Below are positions 1 to 11,191 of a stretch of 64,000 bases of DNA, piece after piece. The translations under genes and the position numbers were made by a program. Under the pieces are notes generated by a model that was given only the letters and a program-made list of their open reading frames with translations, was not told where the DNA came from and did not search any database. Origin of the DNA: Pseudomonadota bacterium (GTDB lineage Bacteria; Pseudomonadota; Gammaproteobacteria; Xanthomonadales; Xanthomonadaceae); assembly GCA_018241125.1 (NCBI GenBank), contig JAFEEL010000044.1:110588-174587 (forward strand), written 5' to 3'. Numbering within the stretch: the stretch's first letter is position 1; each line of letters opens with the position of its first letter.

Positions 1-1602
1 ATGAGCGATGGCGGCACCATCGACGCGCTGGAGCAAGCGCTCGCTCTGCGGGCCGCGCCGGGACGTGCGTCTATGCTGCGCAAGCGCCCGTTGCCTGACA
101 ATGTGTTGTTGTTGATCCGGATCGTCGCGGGCGATCGCAATCGTCTTGAGGGCGCCGTGCGCCGTACTGGCGAAACGGCGAACGCGGTGATGGAAGCGGC
201 GCAACTTTATCTCCAGCAGATCCTGCTGAGCGACGATGGCGATCCGTATCGGGTTCTGGGCGTGCCTGCCGATGCCAGTGACGACACCATCAAGGCGCAC
301 TACCGGAGCCTGATGGTCTGGCTGCATCCGGACCGTGATCCGGACCGATGGGAGACCGGATTCGCGGACCGCGTGAACGGGGCATGGAGGGCGGTCGGCT
401 CGGCGGCCCGCAGGGCCCAGCATGATGAACAGCGACGGGTGGAACTGGCGTCCGCTCAGCGCGCTCAGGGTGCCGCGTCGCGCGCGCGCAGCCGCGCCAC
501 GGTCATTGATTTGCGTGAGTCCAGGCCTCCGCGTGCCCGACCCAACCTCGGTTGGGTGCCGTTCGCCGGCTTGGGCGCACTCGTGGTGTTGGCGGCTTTG
601 GTGATCGGGGTTGCCTATGAGCTCCGAACGCAGACGCCGATTGCCGATGCTGACCACCCGTCGAGTCCGGCCGAGCAAGCGTCAGACGCGTCGTCCGAGC
701 CGAAAGACGCGGTCGCTGCGACGTCTGCGCGCAGCCCCGCAATCGGATCGGGTACCGCAGTTGCCCAGCCGCCACCCAGCGCAGATGAGTCGATGCAGGC
801 GCAAGCCGGTGCGGACAGCGGTGCGGGGGATCGGGTACAGGCGATCACCCAGCACCCATCGGTGGGCGCGCCGACCAGCGCAGCTATACCCGGGCCAGTC
901 GTGCCTGGCCTGTCCGAGCGCGAAGTCGGCGCGACGCGCGCTTCGGTCGGGCCGAATCCCGATGCGCGGCCGCAATCTACTGTGGCGATTGCTGGTGCGG
1001 AACGGTCGCGCGCGCAGGCGGCGCTGTTTCGAAGCCCGCGTGGCGTGGGCAGTGCGGGTGGCTTGGATGCATCGCGCGCCGGGCTGGCCGGTGCCACGCG
1101 CGTCGTCCGCGACCAGCGGATCGCTCCTGATCAGGCCGCCGCGCGCGATCCACAACGAGGTTCGGTGGTCGGGCGCGTCGTCGATGCGCCCGTCGCTCCG
1201 GCAGGGCCTGCGGCACCTGAGCAACCCGCGCCCGGCGTGTCGCCAAAAGAGGGTGCCGCCGCCATCAGCACCGCGTTTCTGGCGGCCTATTCAGACGGAA
1301 ATCTTCCGCGCCTGATGCGGTTGTTTACACCGACAGCGGTCAATGATCGCGGCGGCATTGAGGCGATCGCTGCCGACTACGCCGAGTTTTTCGTTTCATC
1401 CAGATCGCGATCCTTGCGCTGGCAGCCGGTCAGCTGGGACTTCCGCCCCGACCGAATCGTCGGAGTGGGCCCCTTCGACGCGAGAATCGTGCGCAAGGGC
1501 GATCTGTTGGCTTACGAGGTGAGGGGCTGGATGCGAATCGAGGCCGTACCCATCGGTGGGGTGTGGAAAATTCAACGAATACAGCACGGCAACAGCCAAT
1601 GA
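1..1602 (+). CDS. J-domain membrane protein with C-terminal NTF2-like domain
   Basis: A 533-residue protein; the reading frame is open from the first base, so the true start may lie before the window. Residues about 81-143 form a DnaJ-type J domain with the HPD signature at 109-111, which in this family stimulates the Hsp70 ATPase. One membrane segment follows at about 186-206, then a long Ala/Pro/Ser-rich low-complexity linker. The C-terminal 115 residues resemble the NTF2/SnoaL-like fold (aromatic strands near the end). The expected topology puts the J domain in the cytoplasm and the folded tail in the periplasm. It overlaps the next gene by ATGA, so they are probably translationally coupled. 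The position ahead of polysaccharide genes suggests a role in envelope or exopolysaccharide assembly, but that is inference. Confidence 0.7.
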   Translation: MSDGGTIDALEQALALRAAPGRASMLRKRPLPDNVLLLIRIVAGDRNRLEGAVRRTGETANAVMEAAQLYLQQILLSDDGDPYRVLGVPADASDDTIKAHYRSLMVWLHPDRDPDRWETGFADRVNGAWRAVGSAARRAQHDEQRRVELASAQRAQGAASRARSRATVIDLRESRPPRARPNLGWVPFAGLGALVVLAALVIGVAYELRTQTPIADADHPSSPAEQASDASSEPKDAVAATSARSPAIGSGTAVAQPPPSADESMQAQAGADSGAGDRVQAITQHPSVGAPTSAAIPGPVVPGLSEREVGATRASVGPNPDARPQSTVAIAGAERSRAQAALFRSPRGVGSAGGLDASRAGLAGATRVVRDQRIAPDQAAARDPQRGSVVGRVVDAPVAPAGPAAPEQPAPGVSPKEGAAAISTAFLAAYSDGNLPRLMRLFTPTAVNDRGGIEAIAADYAEFFVSSRSRSLRWQPVSWDFRPDRIVGVGPFDARIVRKGDLLAYEVRGWMRIEAVPIGGVWKIQRIQHGNSQ

Positions 1603-3161
1603 CCGTTCCCGATTCCCCACCAGAGGCCATCGCTGCGCTGGCGGTTCAGCCGTCGTCGTCGCCTAGACAGCGCCGGCCACGTCGCCAGCGGCGCTCAAAG
1701 GTCGTGCCGGCACGCCCGCGCTTGAGTGCTGCCGATTGGGTGCTGGTGGCCGTCGTCGCTACCATCGCGGTATGGCTGGGCTGGCGTGTGCTGACGCTGG
1801 GCATGGCCGATGCCAACGTAGACGACGATCCCCAGCAGGCGCTTGCCTGGCGCGCAGACGATCCGGATGCGATGGTCAATGTGTCGGCGCAGGATTTTGC
1901 GAATCACGATTACGATGGTTCTTGGCGTTTTGCTTTGGCAGCCGTGCGTGCCTACCCCTTGCAAGGCCGCGCATACAGCTTGCTCGCGCAGAATGCCGAT
2001 TTTTTTCATCGCACGGATGAGGCGTTGCGTTACTACACCATCGCCCATCGCTTGGCTCCGCGGGACTTGCCGACACTGTTGTATTTGAGCAATTCCGATC
2101 TGCGTCAAGGCAAGCTCGAGGCCGGGTTCGATCAACTGGATCAGGTTCTGTTGATGTACCCGGATTTGTTGGGGCGCATCCTGCCTTCTCTGGTGATGGT
2201 GGCGCAGTCGGGCCCGGCGCAGGATCAATTGGGACGTCTGTTGCGCGCGCGGCCACGCTGGCGGGTGGCATTTCTCTCGCTGCTGGCATCGTCGGGCCCG
2301 AACTCCATGGGCGCCGATCCTGCTGCCGTGGATCGCATCTTCGGGATGCGTGGTTCCAACGATCCGCTGCCCGAGTACCCCCCGCCGGTGCCGGGAACTC
2401 CGCAACCGCTCGACGCCGATGTCCCAACTGGTTTTACCGAGGCCGACTTGCTGATCAATCGGCAACTGGCCGACGGTCGCTGGCAGGTTGCCCGCGACAC
2501 GTGGTTGGCGAGCCTGTCCAAAGGGGAGCGTGCGGTCGCTGCGCTGTTGTTCGATGGCAACTTCGTATTCGTGCCGGACTACCGCGCGATCCCGTGGCTG
2601 GGCCTGACGACCAAAGGATTCGGTTGGCAACTTCCCACCGGAGGCTCCGGATACGATGCATCGATCGGGCCACGTTGGCGCGGTGCCGACCAAAACGGTT
2701 TGAAGGTGATATTCAATGGCCTGCCGGTGGACTATCAGCCGGTACAGCAACTGGTGGTGCTGGCGCCGGGGCATTATCGCGTGTCCGGCATGGGGCAGGC
2801 CAGCGGCATGACCAACGACGTCGGGCTGCGGTGGACAGTCGCTTGCGCCCAGGACAACAATCAGCAATTCCGTCAAGAACCGGAAGTCGTGCTCACGCAC
2901 TCCAAGCCGTTCATGGGAGAAATGCCATACGGGCCGTTCGCTTTCGAGTTCGATGTCCCGGCGCCTGGCGGCACCGTCACCATCGACGGCACGCCAACGC
3001 GCGTGGCCAGCGGCTGCCCGGCGCAGTGGCTCAGACTCGATCTGGGCGATGGCTTGTACAAAGGGATTCCCATGCAGGGTGGCGTCGTTTTCGACCACCT
3101 CGCCATCACGTCGATGGCTACCCCCCCGATGGTCACTCAACCTGTATCCACCCACTTGTAA
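1599..3161 (+). CDS. Membrane-anchored protein with TPR-like repeats, polysaccharide-locus associated
   Basis: 520 residues if it starts at the ATG that overlaps the previous stop (ATGA); an in-frame ATG 36 bases upstream is the alternative. A basic, Arg-rich N-terminus is followed by a single membrane segment near residues 47-66, so the bulk should be periplasmic. Residues about 90-240 look like helical TPR-type repeats. The C-terminal 200 residues are rich in beta-strand and Gly, with a paired-Cys pattern, and resemble a carbohydrate-binding-like sandwich; this part I do not recognise. It is probably co-transcribed with the J-domain gene and may be a scaffold or sugar-contact protein for export. 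Confidence 0.65.
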   Translation: MTVPDSPPEAIAALAVQPSSSPRQRRPRRQRRSKVVPARPRLSAADWVLVAVVATIAVWLGWRVLTLGMADANVDDDPQQALAWRADDPDAMVNVSAQDFANHDYDGSWRFALAAVRAYPLQGRAYSLLAQNADFFHRTDEALRYYTIAHRLAPRDLPTLLYLSNSDLRQGKLEAGFDQLDQVLLMYPDLLGRILPSLVMVAQSGPAQDQLGRLLRARPRWRVAFLSLLASSGPNSMGADPAAVDRIFGMRGSNDPLPEYPPPVPGTPQPLDADVPTGFTEADLLINRQLADGRWQVARDTWLASLSKGERAVAALLFDGNFVFVPDYRAIPWLGLTTKGFGWQLPTGGSGYDASIGPRWRGADQNGLKVIFNGLPVDYQPVQQLVVLAPGHYRVSGMGQASGMTNDVGLRWTVACAQDNNQQFRQEPEVVLTHSKPFMGEMPYGPFAFEFDVPAPGGTVTIDGTPTRVASGCPAQWLRLDLGDGLYKGIPMQGGVVFDHLAITSMATPPMVTQPVSTHL

Positions 3162-3223
3162 TTGACGGGTACGTGCGCTAGCATCCGTCTCGTCCCGCAT
3201 CAGCCACGCACGGAGTTCAAGTC

Positions 3224-3589
3224 ATGAAAGCATTTTTGGCAGTTGTACTCGTTTCGGCACTCGCTGCCACCAATGCGATGGCGGCGACGGCATCCACTGC
3301 AACCAGCGCCGCCCCGGCGACGATGGGGCAGGCGAACACGTTCTCCTTGGGCGCCGCGCCTGCCACCCATGCGGCCCAGCCTGCGCAGTACGCGCAAGCA
3401 GTGGGCTCGCAGTCTTGCAAGGACAGCCAAGGCAAGGAAGTGCCATGCTCTGGAAACGGCGAGTCCGGCGGTGGCATCAGCAGTGGTGTCGCGGCGGGCC
3501 TGATTGGTGTTGGCTTGGTGGGTCTTGCCATTGGCATGAGCCACAATTCCAACAAGCCGCTCACGGATCACTCACTCAGCCGTCCATGA
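3224..3589 (+). CDS. Small secreted glycine/alanine-rich protein
   Basis: 121 residues. The N-terminus is a clear Sec signal peptide (Lys then a hydrophobic run ending in AMA-A, cleavage near residue 20). The mature part is Ala/Thr/Pro-rich, has one Cys pair about 12 residues apart, and carries a Gly-rich hydrophobic stretch near residues 84-104 that could sit in a membrane. It is 62 bp downstream of the previous gene and followed at once by a strong terminator, so it is the last gene of the first transcription unit. I do not recognise a family. Confidence 0.6.
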   Translation: MKAFLAVVLVSALAATNAMAATASTATSAAPATMGQANTFSLGAAPATHAAQPAQYAQAVGSQSCKDSQGKEVPCSGNGESGGGISSGVAAGLIGVGLVGLAIGMSHNSNKPLTDHSLSRP

Positions 3590-3607
3590 GGACTTGTCAG
3601 TTTGTCG

Positions 3608-3640
3608 AAAAGGCCGCGCTTGGCGCGGCCTTTTTGTTTT
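3608..3640 (+). terminator. Rho-independent terminator
   Basis: A perfect 9-bp GC-rich stem (AGGCCGCGC / GCGCGGCCT) with a TTG loop is preceded by an A-run and followed by TTTTTGTTTT. It closes the transcription unit ending with the small secreted protein and insulates the next gene. Confidence 0.9.
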
Positions 3641-3674
3641 AGTGGACTTCGTAACGTACCAGCCGGCGGGTGAC

Positions 3675-5219
3675 ATGGCCAGATCGCGGCACCATCGAAA
3701 CAGTCGAACGCACCGCGAAGGCGATGTAACTCCTTTCTGGCAAGATCCGGCTGGGGTCAGGCCAGCGACCTTCGTGCTCAGTGCGGTCATGCTAGTTGCC
3801 GCCCTGCTGCTGGGAGGAGGGGCGAGTTGGTTGGGCGACACCTCAGTGCAACTCCTCTGCCTTCCGTTGCTGGTGCTGGCCGCGGTCGAGTGGCAGCAGC
3901 AGCGATGGGCGGCGAGTGATTGGGCGCCGCTCGCCCTGCTCACCGGCATCGTCTTGTTGGGTGCGGTGCAACTGGCACCGCTTTCGCCGGGTTTCTGGGT
4001 CAGTCTGCCGGGGCGCTCGCAACTGCTTGTCGATATGCACGCGGTCGGGCAAACCCCGGCGTGGTATGCGTTGAGCCTCGATCCGTTTGCCACCGAACGC
4101 GCGTTGCAAGGGCTTCTTCCGGTGGTAGCCCTGTTGTTCGCGACGCGGTGGATGTCCGAGCGGCAACTGCGTGTCATGTTGATGGTGTTGTTCGCTACGA
4201 CGTTGTTCCTCGTCGCGTTCGGTGTCTCGCAAAAATCGGCACCCGCCAGCGATGTCGTAGCCACCGTCAACGAGACGATCGCGCGAAACAATCTGGTGCT
4301 GAACACACTCGGTGACCAAGGGCCTTCGACGGCACCCGCGGTACCCGATTTCGGATTCGGCGTGTACTCCAACCGCAACCACTTCGCCACCCTGCTGGCG
4401 CTGTCGATTCCTCTTGCCTTTGCGGGAGCGCTGGCCGCATGGAGTCGCCGTCGGAAGGATGGCAAGCCCGGGCTGCCCGCGCTGAGCGTGGCGTACTTGC
4501 TCGTCCTTGGCGGCTTGCTGGCGGGCATTCTGGAGACGCGTTCACGCGCCGGGTTCTTGTTGGGCGCTGCGGTGTTGGTGGCGGCGCTGGCGATGCTGCG
4601 TGGCATGGGACTGAAGCGCAAACTGGTCTGGGGCATCGTCGCCGGGGTGGTGGTCGCGGGTTCTGCGGCGGTACTGATTGCCGGTTCCGACACGCTGACG
4701 CGCTTCGACCAAAGTGCTGGCCCCGACCTGCGTTGGAAGCTCCATGCCACGACCTTGGATGCAGCCAAGCACTTCGGCGCACTCGGCTCAGGGCTTGGCA
4801 CTTTCGTCGAAGCCTATCAGCAAGTGCCCCCGCGGGAAGGGATCCTGCCGGCATACGTCAACCACGCGCACGGCGACTATCACGAAGTTTGGCTCGAAGC
4901 AGGATGGCCCGGAATGCTGTTGGTGATGGGCTTCCTGGGCTGGTACCTGTATGCCAGCGCTCGCGTGTGGCTGCGTTCGGGTTCGGCTGCGTCCGATTTG
5001 CCAGCACGTGCAGCCAGCATCGCGATCGCCGTGGTTCTGGTGCACGGCTACATGGAATATCCGTTGCGCAAGTCCGCCATATTGGCCGCGATGGGGTTGT
5101 TGTGCGGATTGCTGCAAGCCGGTGCGCAGCGCAATTTGTCGGTAGCCGCAATGAGTGAAATCCAGCCACAGGCGCGTGATGGGGCACTGCTCCCCGGGGG
5201 GAAGGTGGAAGCGCCCTGA
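3675..5219 (+). CDS. O-antigen ligase / Wzy-like polymerase family membrane protein
   Basis: About 514 residues with roughly 11-12 hydrophobic membrane segments and one large periplasmic loop. The sequence NHAHGDYHEVWLEAGWPG near residue 400 matches the NHAHNDYLQ-type loop motif of the O-antigen ligase / Wzy_C superfamily, and a ligase-type HFATLLALS segment lies earlier. Such proteins polymerise or transfer undecaprenol-linked glycans on the periplasmic face. The start chosen is the first ATG beyond the upstream terminator, but its ribosome site is weak, so the start is uncertain. A second polymerase-like gene lies at 15218, so the two may divide polymerase and ligase duties. Confidence 0.75.
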   Translation: MARSRHHRNSRTHREGDVTPFWQDPAGVRPATFVLSAVMLVAALLLGGGASWLGDTSVQLLCLPLLVLAAVEWQQQRWAASDWAPLALLTGIVLLGAVQLAPLSPGFWVSLPGRSQLLVDMHAVGQTPAWYALSLDPFATERALQGLLPVVALLFATRWMSERQLRVMLMVLFATTLFLVAFGVSQKSAPASDVVATVNETIARNNLVLNTLGDQGPSTAPAVPDFGFGVYSNRNHFATLLALSIPLAFAGALAAWSRRRKDGKPGLPALSVAYLLVLGGLLAGILETRSRAGFLLGAAVLVAALAMLRGMGLKRKLVWGIVAGVVVAGSAAVLIAGSDTLTRFDQSAGPDLRWKLHATTLDAAKHFGALGSGLGTFVEAYQQVPPREGILPAYVNHAHGDYHEVWLEAGWPGMLLVMGFLGWYLYASARVWLRSGSAASDLPARAASIAIAVVLVHGYMEYPLRKSAILAAMGLLCGLLQAGAQRNLSVAAMSEIQPQARDGALLPGGKVEAP

Positions 5220-5306
5220 TCGGTCACAAGTCCATTGCTGCCGCTTGTCTTTTCAATTGACTGGGGCTAATTTACTGACCATGTTCAAACCTTGAACGAG
5301 CTGGTC

Positions 5307-5651
5307 ATGTCGCCGACCGTCGATGAACTTGGCGTGATTCTGTTGCGCCGCCTCGCGGATCAACCGCAGGCGACCCAGCGCGAACTGGCGCATGAAACTG
5401 GCGTGTCGCTTGGCAAGCTCAACTACGCGCTGCGTGCCCTGGTCGACAGGGGCTGGGTCAAGGCCGGGAACTTTCGTCGCAGCAGCAACAAGCTCGGTTA
5501 CGTCTACCTCTTGACCGCGCACGGGATCGAAGCCAAGAGTCGACTCGCACGCGACTTCCTTGCCCGCAAGATGGACGAATACGACGCCCTGCGCAACCAA
5601 ATCGAAACGCTGCGCCGCGAAGTGCAAGACGAAGCCGATGCGGGCGATTGA
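5307..5651 (+). CDS. MarR-type EPS-associated transcriptional regulator
   Basis: About 114 residues; a TTG start 15 bases upstream is also possible. Residues 5-75 form a winged helix typical of the EPS-associated MarR family: a repeated-Leu helix 1, then RELAHETGVSLGKLNYALRALVDRGWV as helix-turn-helix and wing. The C-terminus is a charged helix suited to dimerisation. This family usually sits beside a NusG-like antiterminator in exopolysaccharide loci, as here, where the two reading frames overlap by 14 bases. It probably controls transcription of the downstream polysaccharide operon. Confidence 0.8.
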   Translation: MSPTVDELGVILLRRLADQPQATQRELAHETGVSLGKLNYALRALVDRGWVKAGNFRRSSNKLGYVYLLTAHGIEAKSRLARDFLARKMDEYDALRNQIETLRREVQDEADAGD

Positions 5652-6195
5652 CGTGCTGTCGACCTCTGCGTCCATCGCCCACTGGTACTGCGTGCGCAGC
5701 AAACCGCGCGCCGAGACGCTGGCCGTCGAACACTTGCAACGGCAGGGATACGAGTGTTTCCTGCCGCGGATTGCGCGCCGCTCGGTGTTGGCGCGACTGG
5801 GTCGACCGCGTGCAGTGATTGAGCCGCTGTTTCCGCGTTACCTGTTCGTGCGGGCCGACCCGAACGTGCAAAGCCTGGCCGCGATTCGTTCCACCCGCGG
5901 GGCGGTCGGGCTGGTGCGTTTTGCTGGGGAACCGGCGCGTGTCGCTGACGATCTCATCAAGCGTCTGCGCCGCGACGCCGACGCGCAGGGCGTGATCGTG
6001 CGGTCGGTCCCGGATTTTCAACGCGGCGATGCAGTTCGTGTGTTGGATGGCCCGTTTGCGGGGTTGCGTGGCGTGTACGCGCAGCCGCGCGGCGAAGATC
6101 GGGCCGTGGTGTTGTTGCAATTGCTCGGTGGACAACAGCGTGTTTTGCTCAATGCGACGGTGTTGCAGGGTGTCGGAGCCGCTCGCGCTGCCTGA
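5638..6195 (+). CDS. rfaH: RfaH/NusG-like specialised transcription antiterminator
   Basis: 185 residues. Residues about 15-115 are the NGN domain (HWYCVRSKPRAETLAVEHL, then PLFPRYLFVRAD), which binds the beta-prime clamp of RNA polymerase. Residues 127-175 are a KOW motif (FQRGDAVRVLDGPFAGLRG). The similarity to RfaH rather than housekeeping NusG rests on the short length, the polysaccharide setting and the ops element 63 bp downstream. Such proteins load at ops and suppress Rho-dependent termination through long, poorly translated polysaccharide operons. The start overlaps the MarR-type gene. Confidence 0.85.
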   Translation: MRAIDVLSTSASIAHWYCVRSKPRAETLAVEHLQRQGYECFLPRIARRSVLARLGRPRAVIEPLFPRYLFVRADPNVQSLAAIRSTRGAVGLVRFAGEPARVADDLIKRLRRDADAQGVIVRSVPDFQRGDAVRVLDGPFAGLRGVYAQPRGEDRAVVLLQLLGGQQRVLLNATVLQGVGAARAA

Positions 6196-6257
6196 GCCGG
6201 GTGCCGTTCCGTCACAATCCAATCACGGCCCGACGGACGCTGCCGATGCAACCGTAG

Positions 6258-6269
6258 GGCGGTAGCGTG
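6258..6269 (+). promoter_or_regulatory. ops element (RfaH recruitment site)
   Basis: The sequence GGCGGTAGCGTG is an exact match to the ops core described for Escherichia coli RfaH-controlled operons. It lies in the untranslated leader between the RfaH-like gene and the first downstream gene, on the coding strand, which is where ops must be to act in the exposed non-template strand. Confidence 0.85.
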
Positions 6270-6370
6270 CTGCTGCAGGATGCGGTGGATGGGCGGTTGT
6301 AGCAATTTTGCACGAATTGCGGAGAATATGACCACGAATCATATGATCCTAACCAACTTATGGTCGTGTT

Positions 6371-6604
6371 ATGGAAACCGAGATTTCCAAGTCCCAATTC
6401 GAGGCTCGCGTGCTGGAAATCTTTCGCCGCGTGGAAATGACCGGCGAGTCGGTAGTGGTGACCGATCATGGGACACCGTCCGTCGTCGTGCGCAAGTATG
6501 TGGCACCGCGCACTTGCGTCCGCGATCGCCTGAAGGGTTCCGTCCTGCGCTTCGAAGCGCCGTTCGAGCCGGTGGCCGACGATGCGTGGGAAGCGCTCGG
6601 GTGA
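6371..6604 (+). CDS. Phd/YefM-family antitoxin
   Basis: 77 residues. The N-terminus (EISKSQFEARVLEIFRRVEMTGESVVVTDHG) has the Phd/YefM-like DNA-binding fold; the acidic, aromatic C-terminus would wrap the toxin. It overlaps the PIN toxin by four bases (GTGA), the usual coupling of these modules. The upstream 100 bases are AT-rich with short symmetric elements that could hold the autoregulated promoter. The module lies between the ops site and the first biosynthetic gene. Confidence 0.8.
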   Translation: METEISKSQFEARVLEIFRRVEMTGESVVVTDHGTPSVVVRKYVAPRTCVRDRLKGSVLRFEAPFEPVADDAWEALG

Positions 6605-6999
6605 TCGTGCTCGACACTCATGCGCTCATCTGGTGGGCCAGCCAGGATACGCAGTTGTCGGCGGCGGCGAAAAAGGTGATTGAGGATGAATTGGCCGACG
6701 GCGGGACGGTGGTGGTATCTGCAATCAGCGCGTGGGAGCTGGCACAACTCGTCGATCGCGGCAGGATCGCATTGGCCATGGATCTCGATGAATGGATGCG
6801 AGCCGTCGAGAGTATCGACGGCGTCTGGGTGGTGCCGTTGTCGGCACAGACCGCCATCCAGTCGGTCAACCTGCCGGGTGAGTTCCACAAAGATCCTGCT
6901 GATCGGAAGATCGTCGCGCTGGCGCGTGAGCGCAACGCCGTGCTGGTGACGGGGGACGAGAAAATTCAACGATACCCACATGTGAAATGGACGTGGTGA
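6601..6999 (+). CDS. vapC: PIN-domain ribonuclease toxin (VapC-like)
   Basis: 132 residues starting with GTG that overlaps the antitoxin stop. The acidic PIN active-site set is present: D5 (LDTHALIWW), E46 (SAWELAQL), D101 (DPADRKIVALA) and D119 (VTGDEKI). Proteins of this class cleave tRNA or rRNA in a Mg-dependent way when the antitoxin is degraded. It stops 10 bp before the UDP-glucuronate epimerase gene, so read-through from the toxin-antitoxin promoter would enter the biosynthetic operon. Confidence 0.82.
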   Translation: MIVLDTHALIWWASQDTQLSAAAKKVIEDELADGGTVVVSAISAWELAQLVDRGRIALAMDLDEWMRAVESIDGVWVVPLSAQTAIQSVNLPGEFHKDPADRKIVALARERNAVLVTGDEKIQRYPHVKWTW

Positions 7000-7009
7000 G
7001 GAAACCAAA

Positions 7010-8023
7010 GTGAAAGTGCTCGTCACCGGCACCGCCGGATTCATTGGTTCGCATCTGGCCATGCGCCTGCTCGCGCGTGGCGATGAGGTGGTCGGCATCG
7101 ACAACCTCAACGATTACTACGACGTGGGCTTGAAGAAGGCGCGGTTGGCGCGTTTCGCCGACGATCCGCGCTACACCCACGTCGCGGCGGATCTGGCTGA
7201 CCGCCCCGCCATTGAACACGTGTTCGCAACGTACAAACCTGCGCGCGTGGTGAATCTGGCCGCGCAGGCCGGCGTGCGCTACGCCGCGCTCAATCCGCAC
7301 GTGTACGTGACCAGCAACGTCACCGGCTTCCTGCACATTCTCGAAGGTTGCCGCCACCACGGCGTCGAGCACTTGGTATTCGCATCGACCAGTTCGGTGT
7401 ACGGCGCCAACGGCGCGATGCCGTTCTCAGAGCACCAGTCCACCGAACATCCGTTGACATTGTACGCGGCCAGCAAGAAGGCCAACGAGATGATGGCGCA
7501 CGGCTACGCGCACTTGTATGGCATACCGTGCACTGGCCTGCGCTTTTTCACCGTGTACGGGCCGTGGGGCCGGCCGGACATGTCGCCGATGCTGTTCGCC
7601 AACGCGATATTGGCTGGTGAGCCGATCAAGGTGTTCAACCACGGCCACCACACTCGCAGCTTTACTTACATCGACGACATCGTGGAAGGGGTGGTTCGCG
7701 TCCTCGATACCGTTCCGGAAAAGGTTGCCACCTGGGACGCCGTGTGTCCGGATCCCGCCACCAGCGGCGTTGCTCCGTACCGAATCTACAATATCGGGCA
7801 CGAACGGCCGGTCGAGCTGCTCCACTTCATCGAGCTCTTGGAGCAGGCATTTGGACGCAAGGCTCGGATGGAGATGCTGCCGCTGCAGCTTGGCGACGTG
7901 CCAGACACCCAGGCAGACGTGGCCGAGTTGATCCATGCAATCGACTTTGCGCCCCAGGTGTCGATCGAGGACGGCGTGAATCGCTTCGCCCGATGGTACA
8001 ATGACCGTTTTACTTCGACTTGA
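7010..8023 (+). CDS. UDP-glucuronate 4-epimerase-like NAD-dependent epimerase
   Basis: 337 residues, an extended short-chain dehydrogenase. GTAGFIGSHLA at residues 7-17 is the NAD-binding glycine motif and YAASKKANEMMAH holds the catalytic Tyr-x3-Lys. The NLNDYYDVGLKKARL and LRFFTVYGPWGRPDM segments are typical of UDP-GlcA/UDP-GalA 4-epimerases (CapI/GaeX type). It would interconvert UDP-glucuronate and UDP-galacturonate in the cytoplasm. A hexuronic acid in the glycan agrees with the glucuronyl C5-epimerase-like gene further down. No UDP-glucose dehydrogenase gene is visible here, so UDP-GlcA must come from elsewhere. Confidence 0.85.
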   Translation: MKVLVTGTAGFIGSHLAMRLLARGDEVVGIDNLNDYYDVGLKKARLARFADDPRYTHVAADLADRPAIEHVFATYKPARVVNLAAQAGVRYAALNPHVYVTSNVTGFLHILEGCRHHGVEHLVFASTSSVYGANGAMPFSEHQSTEHPLTLYAASKKANEMMAHGYAHLYGIPCTGLRFFTVYGPWGRPDMSPMLFANAILAGEPIKVFNHGHHTRSFTYIDDIVEGVVRVLDTVPEKVATWDAVCPDPATSGVAPYRIYNIGHERPVELLHFIELLEQAFGRKARMEMLPLQLGDVPDTQADVAELIHAIDFAPQVSIEDGVNRFARWYNDRFTST

Positions 8024-8042
8024 CCCATCTCAAGGAAAGAGG

Positions 8043-10893
<2,851 letters not shown>

Positions 10894-10895
10894 TC

Positions 10896-11189
10896 ATGCA
10901 AGTCGAAGCCATTTTCAGGCAGGGGCGGCTGGAGCTGTTGCAGCCCTTGCGCCTCAAGCACGACGGCGTACGCGTGGTCGTGACAGTGCCGGCCGAAGAA
11001 GTCGATACCAACAACCCATACGGTCTTTCGGACGAGGTGGTCGCGCAAGCCAGAACGACAGCCGAACGCATGGCTGCCTTGCTCGATGCGCCATTGCCGC
11101 CGGACGACGAATTGCCGGAACTGACGGAAAAGCAACTCGAGCGCATGGCCGCTTTTGAATTGCGCGATGAAGTCAAGAGGATGCGTTGA
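10896..11189 (+). CDS. AF2212/VapB-like antitoxin
   Basis: 97 residues. The first 35 residues (beta strand, then IFRQGRLELLQPLRLKHDGVRVVVTV) resemble the small SH3-like antitoxin domain of AF2212-type proteins; the rest is acidic and helical, as expected for a toxin-binding tail. It sits directly upstream of a PIN domain with a two-base gap. The family call is moderate; the antitoxin role rests mainly on context. Confidence 0.65.
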   Translation: MQVEAIFRQGRLELLQPLRLKHDGVRVVVTVPAEEVDTNNPYGLSDEVVAQARTTAERMAALLDAPLPPDDELPELTEKQLERMAAFELRDEVKRMR

Positions 11190-11191
11190 CG

